From: JADJYF01 sp050186725
GTDB lineage: Bacteria > Pseudomonadota > Gammaproteobacteria > Ga0077536
Length of the DNA: 64,000 nucleotides
Assembly: GCA_050186725.1 (NCBI GenBank)
Contig: JBFWYG010000010.1
Coordinates: 44,410 to 108,409 of the forward strand
Direction of reading: 5' to 3'
How positions within the stretch are numbered: position 1 is the stretch's first letter; each line of letters opens with the position of its first letter. This document shows, one piece after another, positions 52,716 to 60,465 of this stretch. The notes beneath the pieces were generated by a model that was not told where the DNA came from, did not search any database, and worked only from the letters and a program-made list of their open reading frames with translations. The translations under genes and the position numbers were made by a program.

Positions 52716-54201
52716 CGGGCAACAACCGCCGGCAGGCGCGCTTGGCGAGCGCCAGCGCGCGCAGCAGGCCGACCTGCGCGCGCAGGATCGCGCGGAACAG
52801 CATTACTTGCGCGACCCACAGGCGCCCGACCGGTGAGCCCGCGCCACGCTCGGCGCGCGCCAGCCACGGCTCCTCGGCGTCGAGCAGCCAGCGAAAGATC
52901 CTCAGCCAGGCATTGAAGCTCGCCTGTTCCAGGCGGCCACCGACGTTCATCTTCGTGACGTCCAGTGCCATGGGCGGCGGCAGGCCCTGGCGCGTGGCCC
53001 AGTCCACGGGCGGCCAGCGGCCCGGCGCAAGCCGCGGCGCGGTGGACGGTGCAAGCGGTTTCGGCGGCACCAGCCGCGCGGCGAAGAACTCAATGTCGGC
53101 CACCTCGCGCTTCGCCGGCGCGCGACCCGCGAGCTCCGCGCGACAGATCTCGAGATAGCTGTCGGCGACGACTTCGATGTCATGGAAGCGTTCGGCCGTG
53201 TCGCGCCCGCGTCGCGCCAGCTCGGCGCGCCACTCGTAGTCCGCGATCAGGCGGCGCAGCGTGGACTCGATGGTGTCCGGCGTGGCGTTCGCCACCGGCA
53301 GTTCGCGCGTCTGGTAAAAATCCTGGAACAAGTCTTCGCGCAGGTAGGTGACGCAGGGTTTGCCCAGCGCCCAGGCCTCGAGCGTGAGTACGCCGGTCGC
53401 GCCGATCAGGATCTGATCGACGATGATGTCTGCGCGCTTATACCACTCGCGCGCCTCGGCGTGCGGCACGCGCTCGAGCAGCTTGAAGTCGAAGTCGAGC
53501 CCGGCATGGCGCAGGGCTTCCAGCGCGCGGATCACGAAGCGCGAGCCCTTGACCTCGGCATTGCTCGGCGCGTGCACCACCAGCGGACGCGGGTTGGGCT
53601 CCACGCCGACGTAGGGCCACTGCTCGAGCTGCAGGCCGCGCGGCAGGATGCGCGCTCCGGGCATGAACTGCCCCATCTCCGGATCCTGCACCAGGAACAG
53701 GTCGACGTAGTGGCGCAGCATGTCGAGGTAGCGCCGCTGGCTGCGCTCGTCGAACGGACCATCGAAACCGTGATTGAACGGGCTGTGCGGATTGAGCGCG
53801 CGGTCGCGGCTCGGCAGGCGCAGGTCAAAGCCGGTGAAGCGATGAAAGATGCGAGCCCCATGGGCCTTGAGCAACGGCAGGTCGAGACCGGTGAGCCCGT
53901 CCAGATCATTGTTGAACAGCAGGCTGCGCTGCCAGAAGTGGAAGATGTCGAAGCCTTCCGCGAGCGCGTCCCGCAGCGCGGCGAATTGCGCCGCGAAATC
54001 GCCCGAGCGCAGCAGCACGAGACGGTCCAGCGCATAACCGAGCGCGTGCTCGCCGCTCGCGGTGTACTGCAGGTGATGGGCGTACACACCGCGGCGACGC
54101 AGCGCGCGCACCAGCGACATCGGCTGGTCGGCGAAATTCATTGGCGCCATCAGCACGCGCGGCGACGAAGCGTCGAGTAGGGCTGCGGAGGACGTCGACA
54201 T
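52708..54201 (-). CDS. GT-B type glycosyltransferase (second of three paralogues)
   Basis: 497 residues. It begins with the shared VLMAPMNFADQPMSLVRALR strand and loop and has the donor-domain signature IGATGVLTLEAWALGKPCVT, in which the glutamate fits the EX7E-type site. Between them are FHRFTGFDLRLPSRDRALNP and QDPEMGQFMPGA, highly conserved in all three copies. The C-terminal 100 residues are specific to this copy. The end overlaps the ABC-like start by eight bases. Donor unknown; the family is not one I can name beyond GT4-like. Confidence 0.8.
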   Translation of the reverse strand: MSTSSAALLDASSPRVLMAPMNFADQPMSLVRALRRRGVYAHHLQYTASGEHALGYALDRLVLLRSGDFAAQFAALRDALAEGFDIFHFWQRSLLFNNDLDGLTGLDLPLLKAHGARIFHRFTGFDLRLPSRDRALNPHSPFNHGFDGPFDERSQRRYLDMLRHYVDLFLVQDPEMGQFMPGARILPRGLQLEQWPYVGVEPNPRPLVVHAPSNAEVKGSRFVIRALEALRHAGLDFDFKLLERVPHAEAREWYKRADIIVDQILIGATGVLTLEAWALGKPCVTYLREDLFQDFYQTRELPVANATPDTIESTLRRLIADYEWRAELARRGRDTAERFHDIEVVADSYLEICRAELAGRAPAKREVADIEFFAARLVPPKPLAPSTAPRLAPGRWPPVDWATRQGLPPPMALDVTKMNVGGRLEQASFNAWLRIFRWLLDAEEPWLARAERGAGSPVGRLWVAQVMLFRAILRAQVGLLRALALAKRACRRLLPGA

Positions 54202-54284
54202 GCCGATGGGATGGAAGTGGGACCGCGGGCGCTGAGCGAGGTGACGGGATTATACGAAGGGCGGGCAGTGCTGTCCCGCTGGCC

Positions 54285-55586
54285 TCAGTCGCGCGCCGCC
54301 GGCAGCAGCGTCGCGAGCCAGTCCGGGTAGGCGGCGGCCTCACGCTCCCAGCACAGCACGTGCGCGGCGGCTTCGAGTCGCTCGCTGAGTGTCGCGCGTC
54401 GCGCCGGCGTCAGCAGCGTCGCGAGTGCCTGCGCGACGCTCTCCGGGTCGTCGCACGCGCAGGCGAGACCGATGTCATGCTCGGCCACCAGCGCAGTGAG
54501 ATCGGGGAACGCCGCCACCACCACCGGCACGCGCGCCATGATCATCTCGAACAGGCGATTGGGCAGGGCCAGGTAGTGGTTGGCGCGGGTGTTCTGCAGC
54601 GGGATCACGCCGACATCGGCGCCGGCGAACATGGCCACCACTTCGTCCGCGCGACAGGGCGGGGGCAGGTGCAGGCGGGCTTCGACGCCGCGGCGCGTGG
54701 CGCGCGTCAGCAGCGCCGCGCGATAGCCCGGATCGCGCAGCGGGCCGAGCAGCGCGACATGCACGTCGGCCGGCAGCAGGGCCAGCGCGTCGATCAGCAC
54801 CTCGATGCCGGCGTCCGGCGCAATCGAGTTGGCGAACAGCACCAGCCGCGCCTGCGCGGGCAGGGCGCACAGCTCGCGCAGGCGTCGCGCCTGCGGCGCG
54901 GGCTGCCATTCGCGGCAATTGCGCAGTACCCGCGGTGGCGCGATGCCGTAGCGCCGGGTCATCCACGCCTGCAGCGCGGGGCCGATGGTGATGACCAGGT
55001 CGGCGCGCCGGATCAGACGCGCCTCGTACCAGGACTCGCAGCGTCGCAGCGCGCGCGCCAGCGCGCCGCGGGCGAACACCGCGCGACCATCGACCACTTC
55101 CACGCCGTCGTAGACCAGCCGAGCGCGATGCCGCCGCGCGAGTGCGCACGCCGCGCGGAGCGCCGGACTGTCGTGCGCCTGCACGAGATCGCAGGGCTGC
55201 TCGCCCAAGGCGGCGAGGCAGGCCCGCGTGAACAGCAGGCGCGTGATCAGCTCGCCCCACGGCAGCGCGAGACGTCGCAGCCAGCCGAGCGTCGCGAGCG
55301 GTCGTGGCGCGCCGGGCGCCGCGCTGGCGCCCCGCGGGGCGCGATCCTTGTCGGGCCGCGACAGCCGGCGACTCAAGGCCTGCAGTGGGTGAGGCAGCCG
55401 CAGGGTCAGGTAGTGCACGTGCGGCGCCTGCGCCCGCAGCTCCGCCACCGGCGGCGCGAGGGCCGCGACCGTCACCCGCCAGCCGGCGCGCGCCAAGGTC
55501 GCCGCCTGGCGATGCACGCGCGTGTTGAAGGTCAGATCCTTGGCCGCCAGCAGCACGATGCGCGGCGCGTCCGTGGCCGTGCTCAC
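54285..55586 (-). CDS. Glycosyltransferase family 4 protein
   Basis: 433 residues. The N-terminal strand IVLLAAKDLTFNTRVHRQAA and the helix ATLARAGWRVTV are typical of GT4 enzymes. The C-terminal half has LVLFANSIAPDAGIEVLIDA and the donor region VIPLQNTRANHYLALPNRLF. The GTG start overlaps the stop of the upstream glycosyltransferase (GTGA). The same N-terminal pattern appears at the end of the gene at 50004. It belongs to the minus-strand operon with 55583 and probably 52708. Confidence 0.85.
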   Translation of the reverse strand: MSTATDAPRIVLLAAKDLTFNTRVHRQAATLARAGWRVTVAALAPPVAELRAQAPHVHYLTLRLPHPLQALSRRLSRPDKDRAPRGASAAPGAPRPLATLGWLRRLALPWGELITRLLFTRACLAALGEQPCDLVQAHDSPALRAACALARRHRARLVYDGVEVVDGRAVFARGALARALRRCESWYEARLIRRADLVITIGPALQAWMTRRYGIAPPRVLRNCREWQPAPQARRLRELCALPAQARLVLFANSIAPDAGIEVLIDALALLPADVHVALLGPLRDPGYRAALLTRATRRGVEARLHLPPPCRADEVVAMFAGADVGVIPLQNTRANHYLALPNRLFEMIMARVPVVVAAFPDLTALVAEHDIGLACACDDPESVAQALATLLTPARRATLSERLEAAAHVLCWEREAAAYPDWLATLLPAARD

Positions 55587-56908
55587 GGGCGTCGTCGCCC
55601 GACCAGCCGCGCGAGCAGCGCGCCGAACGCGCGGAACGCGAGCGCCTGGACGCGCAGCAGGCCGCGCATCGCGGCCAGTTCCACGCCGCGCACGGCGGCC
55701 TCGACGCGCGCCAGGCGGCGCAGCGCCGGTCGCTGATCCACGCCGAGGGCGGCCGTCGGCAGTTCGGGCGCGATGGCCGCGGCGAGGCGCGGGCGGAAGA
55801 ACGCCAGCGCCTGTGTTGCTTCGCGCGGCGCGGCGCGGCTTGCCAGCGAGGCCTCGCACAGCGCCAGGTAGCGCTCAGCGATGCGTTCGATGTCGTGGTG
55901 TCGTTCGACCAGCGCGCGGCCCCTGGTCGCCAGTTCGGCGCGCCAGTCGAAGTCGGTTATCAGCCGGCGCAGCGTGCTCTCGATGGTGTCGGGCGTGGCG
56001 TTGGCCACCGGCAGTTCGCTGACCCCGTAGAAGGGCTCGAACAGATCGCGCCGCAGGTAGGTCACGCAGGGCTTGGCCAGCGCCCAGGCTTCGAGCGTGA
56101 GCACGCCGGTGGCGCCGATCAGGATCTGGTCGACGATGATGTCCGCCCGCCGGTACCACTCGCGGGCCTCGGCGTGGGGCACGCGGTCCAGCAACTGGAA
56201 GTCGAAGGCCAGGCCCTCGTGACGCAGGGTCTCGAGCGCGCGCACCACGTAGTTCGAACCCTTGACCGCCGCGTTGCTCGGCGCGTGGACCACCAGCGGC
56301 CGCGGGGTCGGCCGCACGCCCACCGGCTGCCAGTGTTCCAGCTCCAGGCCGCGCGGCAGGATCTCGGCCTCGGGCATGAACTGGCCCATCTCCGGGTCCT
56401 GCACGAAGAAGCGATCGACGTAGGCGCGCAGCATGGCGATGTAGGCCTGCTGCGCGCGTTCATCGAACGGACTCTGGTAGCCGTGATGGAACGGACTGTG
56501 GGGATTGAGCTGTGCGTCCATGCTCGGCATGCGCAGATCGAAGCCGGTGAAGCGATGAAAGAGGCGCGCGCCGCGCGCCTTGATGATCGGCAGGTCCAGG
56601 CCCGTGAGGCCATCCAGCGCGGTGCCGAACAGGAGCGAGCGCTGCCAGAAGTGAAAGATGTCGTAGCCGCGCGCCAGGTGCTCCTCCAGCACTTCGAGCT
56701 GCCGGCTGAAGTCGCTGTTGCCGAGCCGCGCGACGCGGTCCAGCGCGTAGCCCAGCGGGTGGGCGCCCAACGCGCTGTACTGCAGGTGATCCGCCGTGAC
56801 GCCGCGGCGGCGCAGGGCGCGCACCAGCGCCATCGGCTGGTCGGCGAAGTTCATCGGCGCCATCAGCACCTTGAACGGTGTTGCCGGGGCCGGCGCGGGA
56901 GCTGACAT
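55583..56908 (-). CDS. GT-B type glycosyltransferase (third paralogue)
   Basis: 441 residues from ATG 56908, chosen because it gives the same N-terminal length before VLMAPMNFADQPM as the paralogue at 52708. An ATG at 56977 would add 23 residues. The core is very close to the paralogue (FHRFTGFDLRMPSMDAQLNP, QDPEMGQFMPEAEILPRGLE, IGATGVLTLEAWALAKPCVT). The C-terminus differs. It is the first gene of the minus-strand group and is divergent from the dehydratase at 57055. Confidence 0.82.
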   Translation of the reverse strand: MSAPAPAPATPFKVLMAPMNFADQPMALVRALRRRGVTADHLQYSALGAHPLGYALDRVARLGNSDFSRQLEVLEEHLARGYDIFHFWQRSLLFGTALDGLTGLDLPIIKARGARLFHRFTGFDLRMPSMDAQLNPHSPFHHGYQSPFDERAQQAYIAMLRAYVDRFFVQDPEMGQFMPEAEILPRGLELEHWQPVGVRPTPRPLVVHAPSNAAVKGSNYVVRALETLRHEGLAFDFQLLDRVPHAEAREWYRRADIIVDQILIGATGVLTLEAWALAKPCVTYLRRDLFEPFYGVSELPVANATPDTIESTLRRLITDFDWRAELATRGRALVERHHDIERIAERYLALCEASLASRAAPREATQALAFFRPRLAAAIAPELPTAALGVDQRPALRRLARVEAAVRGVELAAMRGLLRVQALAFRAFGALLARLVGRRRP

Positions 56909-57054
56909 CGACTGTCGCACTGCTTCGGGGCCTCCATGATACGGCTTTAGCCGTCTGCCGGGGCCGCGCAGATTCATCGCGCCCGCCTCGCGTGGTACAG
57001 TGCGCGCGGCCCGTCGGGGCCGCAGAGCCCAGGCCCCAATTCTCAGGACGGACG

Positions 57055-58128
57055 ATGAAACTCGAGCCCTTTTTCCGCGGCGCCAAGATCGCCGTGACCG
57101 GCGCCGCTGGCACGGTCGGTACCGAACTCGTGCGCCAGTTGCTCGAGTATCCCGTCGCCGAGGTGCGCGGGCTGGACAACAACGAGAACGCGCTGTTCTT
57201 CCTCGAGCAGAGCCACCGCGCCGACGCGCGCTTCCACGGTTTCATGTGCGACGTGCGCGAACTGCAGCAGGTCGAGCGCATGTTCGGCGGCATGGACTAC
57301 GTGTTCCACACCGCGGCCTTGAAACACGTGCCGTCCTGCGAGCGCGCGCCGACCGAGGCCGTGCGCACGAATATCCTGGGCGTCGAGAACGTCTACCGCG
57401 CGGCGATGTCCGCCGGCGTACGCAAGGTGCTGTTCACGAGCTCCGACAAGGCGGTCAACCCGACCAACGTGATGGGTACTTCCAAGCTCATGGGCGAGCG
57501 GCTGATCACCGCCGCCAACGCGTTGACCCAGGGCGAGAACGGCCCGGTGTTCGCCTCCACGCGCTTCGGCAACGTGGCGGGCTCGGCGGGCTCGGTGGTG
57601 CCGCTGTTCTGCCGCCAGATCGCGCAGGGCCAGGCCATCACGCTCACCCATCGCGACATGACCCGCTTCCTCATGACGCTGAACGAGTCGGTGCGCCTGG
57701 TGCTGCTGTCGATGACGCTGGCGCGCGGCGGCGAAGTTTTCGTGACCAAGATGCCGGTCGCGCGCATCGAGGACATCGCCACCCTGCTGGTCAAGATAGT
57801 CGCGCCGGTCTACGGGCTCGACCCCGCGGCCATCCGCATCGACGAAATCGGCCCGCGCCCCGGCGAGAAGATGTACGAGGAACTGATCAGCGACGAGGAA
57901 GTCCGCCGCAGCTTCGAGCTCGGCGACCTGTTCGCCGTGCTGCCGGCCTTCCGCAACATCTACGACAACGTGGTGTTCGCCTACGAGGGCTACACCCTCG
58001 CGCCGATCGAGCGCGTCTACAACTCGCAGAACGAACAGGCCATGGGCCTCGCCGAACTCGAAAGCTTCCTGCTGCTGCCGGGCGTGCTGCCGGCGGAGGT
58101 ACGGGAGCGGCTGAAACTTTCCAACTAG
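57055..58128 (+). CDS. FlaA1/CapD-type UDP-HexNAc 4,6-dehydratase family protein
   Basis: 357 residues. NAD-binding VTGAAGTVGTELV (14-26), then TSSDKAVNPTNVMGTSK, where Asp131/Lys132 and Met140/Lys144 replace the usual Tyr-Lys pair, as in WbpM and PseB. It has only the soluble domain, without the membrane part of WbpM. It should act on UDP-GlcNAc or a related nucleotide sugar to give a 4-keto-6-deoxy sugar. A CAGGACGG site precedes ATG 57055, and the next gene follows after ten bases. Confidence 0.85.
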   Translation: MKLEPFFRGAKIAVTGAAGTVGTELVRQLLEYPVAEVRGLDNNENALFFLEQSHRADARFHGFMCDVRELQQVERMFGGMDYVFHTAALKHVPSCERAPTEAVRTNILGVENVYRAAMSAGVRKVLFTSSDKAVNPTNVMGTSKLMGERLITAANALTQGENGPVFASTRFGNVAGSAGSVVPLFCRQIAQGQAITLTHRDMTRFLMTLNESVRLVLLSMTLARGGEVFVTKMPVARIEDIATLLVKIVAPVYGLDPAAIRIDEIGPRPGEKMYEELISDEEVRRSFELGDLFAVLPAFRNIYDNVVFAYEGYTLAPIERVYNSQNEQAMGLAELESFLLLPGVLPAEVRERLKLSN

Positions 58129-58138
58129 GACTTTCACC

Positions 58139-59287
58139 ATGCGCATCCTGATCCTCGGCGGCGACGGCTACCTGGGGTGGCCGACGGCCATGCATCTTTC
58201 CGCGCGCGGCCACCAGGTCGCGGTCGCCGACAACTACCTGCGCCGCAGCCTGAGCCGCGAGCAGGACGTCGAGGCGCTGTTCCCGGTGCCGAACCTCGCG
58301 CAGCGCGCCAAGCTGTGGCAGGCGCGCAGCGGCCACGAGATCAAGCACTACGTGGGCGACCTGTGCGAATGGGACTTCGTCGCGCAGATGTTCAGCGAGT
58401 TCCGCCCCGAGGCCATCGTGCATTACGCCGAGCAGCCGTCGGCGCCGTACTCCATGCTCGATCGCCGCGCGGCGACGCTGACCCTGCACAACAACCTCGG
58501 TGTCACCGCCAACTGCATCTTCGCGGTGCGCGAGTTCTGTCCGGACGCGCACATCGTCAAGCTCGGCACCATGGGCGAGTACGGCACGCCCAACATCGAC
58601 ATCGAGGAAGGCTGGCTCGAGATCGAGCACAAGGGCCGCAAGGACAAGTTCCTGTTCCCGCGCCAGGCCGGCAGCCTCTACCACACGACCAAGATCCAGG
58701 ACACCGATCTGCTGTGGTTCTACGTGCGGGTGTGGGGTCTGCGCGTGACGGATCTCATGCAGGGCCCGGTCTACGGCCTGTGGACCGAGGAGAACCAGGG
58801 CGACGAGCAGCTCTTCCCGTTCTTCAACTACGACGAGATCTTCGGCACCGTGGTGAACCGCTTCATCGTGCAGGCGGTGGCCGGCTATCCGCTGACGGTC
58901 TACGGCAAGGGCGGCCAGACGCGTGGCTACCTGAATATCATGGACACGCTGAACTGCATTCGGCTGTCGATCGAGAATCCGCCCAAGGCGCACGAACTGC
59001 GCGTGTTCAACCAGTTCACCGAGACCTTCTCGGTCAACGAGCTCGCCGAGCGCGTGCACGACTGCGGCAAGCGCAACGGGCTCGAGGTCAAGATCGAGTC
59101 CAAGCCGAATCCGCGCAAGGAGCTCGAGGAGCACTATTACAACCCGGCGCACACCGGCCTGCTGGAGCTCGGCCTCGAGCCGCACTTCATGACCGAGGAC
59201 GTGCTCGACCAGCTGCTCGCGACGGTGCTGCGCTATCGCGACAACATCAATCGCGACGCCATCTTTCGCGGCATCAAGTGGAACTGA
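58139..59287 (+). CDS. sqdB: UDP-sulfoquinovose synthase-like protein (SQD1/SqdB family)
   Basis: 382 residues. The NAD-binding LILGGDGYLGWPTAMHLSAR, the YAEQPSAPYSM strand, the active-site KLGTMGEYGTPNIDIEEG (140-158) and Tyr181/Lys185 (YHTTK) are the distinctive SQD1/Agl3 motifs. Those enzymes make UDP-sulfoquinovose from UDP-glucose and sulfite. Its place in a polysaccharide locus with no sqdD-like lipid transferase points to a sulfonated sugar in the glycan rather than in membrane lipid. A related reaction on another sugar cannot be excluded. Confidence 0.85.
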   Translation: MRILILGGDGYLGWPTAMHLSARGHQVAVADNYLRRSLSREQDVEALFPVPNLAQRAKLWQARSGHEIKHYVGDLCEWDFVAQMFSEFRPEAIVHYAEQPSAPYSMLDRRAATLTLHNNLGVTANCIFAVREFCPDAHIVKLGTMGEYGTPNIDIEEGWLEIEHKGRKDKFLFPRQAGSLYHTTKIQDTDLLWFYVRVWGLRVTDLMQGPVYGLWTEENQGDEQLFPFFNYDEIFGTVVNRFIVQAVAGYPLTVYGKGGQTRGYLNIMDTLNCIRLSIENPPKAHELRVFNQFTETFSVNELAERVHDCGKRNGLEVKIESKPNPRKELEEHYYNPAHTGLLELGLEPHFMTEDVLDQLLATVLRYRDNINRDAIFRGIKWN

Positions 59288-59328
59288 GCCCGCGCGCGCG
59301 GCGCGTGCCGCGCGTCGCCTGAGCGACC

Positions 59329-60465
59329 GTGGTCAGGCTGCTGCACGTCGTGACCGGCCTCGGCGGCGGCGGCGCCGAAACCATGCTCGCGCGCCTGAGC
59401 GCGGCGCTGCCGAGGCCGGAGTTCGAGCAGCAGGTCTTGTCCCTGACCGAGGATGGTCCGATAGGCGCGCGCCTGCGCGCCGCGGACGTGCCGGTCGCCA
59501 CGCTCGGCCTGCGACGTGCAATCGATCTGCCGCGCGGTCTCGCGGGCCTCGCCCGCGCGATGCGGCGCTTTCGCCCCGATGTCATCCAGACCTGGTTGGT
59601 GCACGCAGACCTGCTCACCGGCCTCGTGGCGCGCGCGCTCGGCGGCGCGCCGGTCGTGTGGGGTGTACACCAGGCAGGCTATGACCCGGCCACCACCCCG
59701 CGCGCCACGCGCGTCGCGCTCGCGCTCGCCGCGCGCCTGTCGGGCGTGCTGCCCGCGCGGGTGGTGAGCTGCGCGGCCGCCGGGCGCGCGGCGCGGCTGG
59801 CCGGCGGCTTCCCACCCGGTCTCATCGAAGTCATTCCGAACGGCGTGGATCTGGATGAGTTCCGTCCCGACGCCGAGGCGTGTGCGCGTCTGCGCGGCGA
59901 ACTCGGCATCGCGCCCGGCGCGCCCGTGATCGGCATGCCGGCGCGCTGGCACGTGGACAAGGACCACGCGGTGTTCACGGCCGCCGCGCGCGAGGTCCTG
60001 GCGCGCGTACCCGACACGCGCTTCGTGCTGTGCGGCGCCGACATCGACGCCGATAACGCCGAACTGGCCGCGCTGCTGACCGCGACCGGCAGCCCGCGTG
60101 CGTTCAGCCTGCTCGGCTTTCGCGCCGACATGGCGCGCGTGCTGCCGGCCTTCGACATCGGCGTGCTGGCCTCGCGCACCGAGGCCTTTCCGAACGTGGT
60201 GACCGAGACCATGGCGGCCGGCGTGCCGTTCGTCGCGACCGCGGTGGGCGACGTGCCCGAGATCATCGGCGCCACCGGGCGCGTCGTGGCACCGCGCGAT
60301 CCCGCCGCGCTGGCGGCGGCGCTCCTCGACCTGCTCGCGCTGCCCGCGGACGCGCGCGTCGCGCTCGGCGCCGCGGCGCGCGCGCGCGTCGCCGAGCACT
60401 TCGCGCTCGCGACCAGCGTGGCGCGTTACGCGGCGTTGTACCGCGCCCTGGCGGCGCGACGCTGA
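59329..60465 (+). CDS. Glycosyltransferase family 4 protein
   Basis: 378 residues. LLHVVTGLGGGGAETMLARL at the N-terminus and, in the donor half, EVIPNGVDLDEFRP, IGMPARWHVDKDHAVF and ASRTEAFPNVVTETMAAGVP (the EX7E motif) are diagnostic of GT4. GTG start; the stop overlaps the asparagine-synthase ATG (TGATG). Acceptor and donor unknown. Confidence 0.9.
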   Translation: MVRLLHVVTGLGGGGAETMLARLSAALPRPEFEQQVLSLTEDGPIGARLRAADVPVATLGLRRAIDLPRGLAGLARAMRRFRPDVIQTWLVHADLLTGLVARALGGAPVVWGVHQAGYDPATTPRATRVALALAARLSGVLPARVVSCAAAGRAARLAGGFPPGLIEVIPNGVDLDEFRPDAEACARLRGELGIAPGAPVIGMPARWHVDKDHAVFTAAAREVLARVPDTRFVLCGADIDADNAELAALLTATGSPRAFSLLGFRADMARVLPAFDIGVLASRTEAFPNVVTETMAAGVPFVATAVGDVPEIIGATGRVVAPRDPAALAAALLDLLALPADARVALGAAARARVAEHFALATSVARYAALYRALAARR

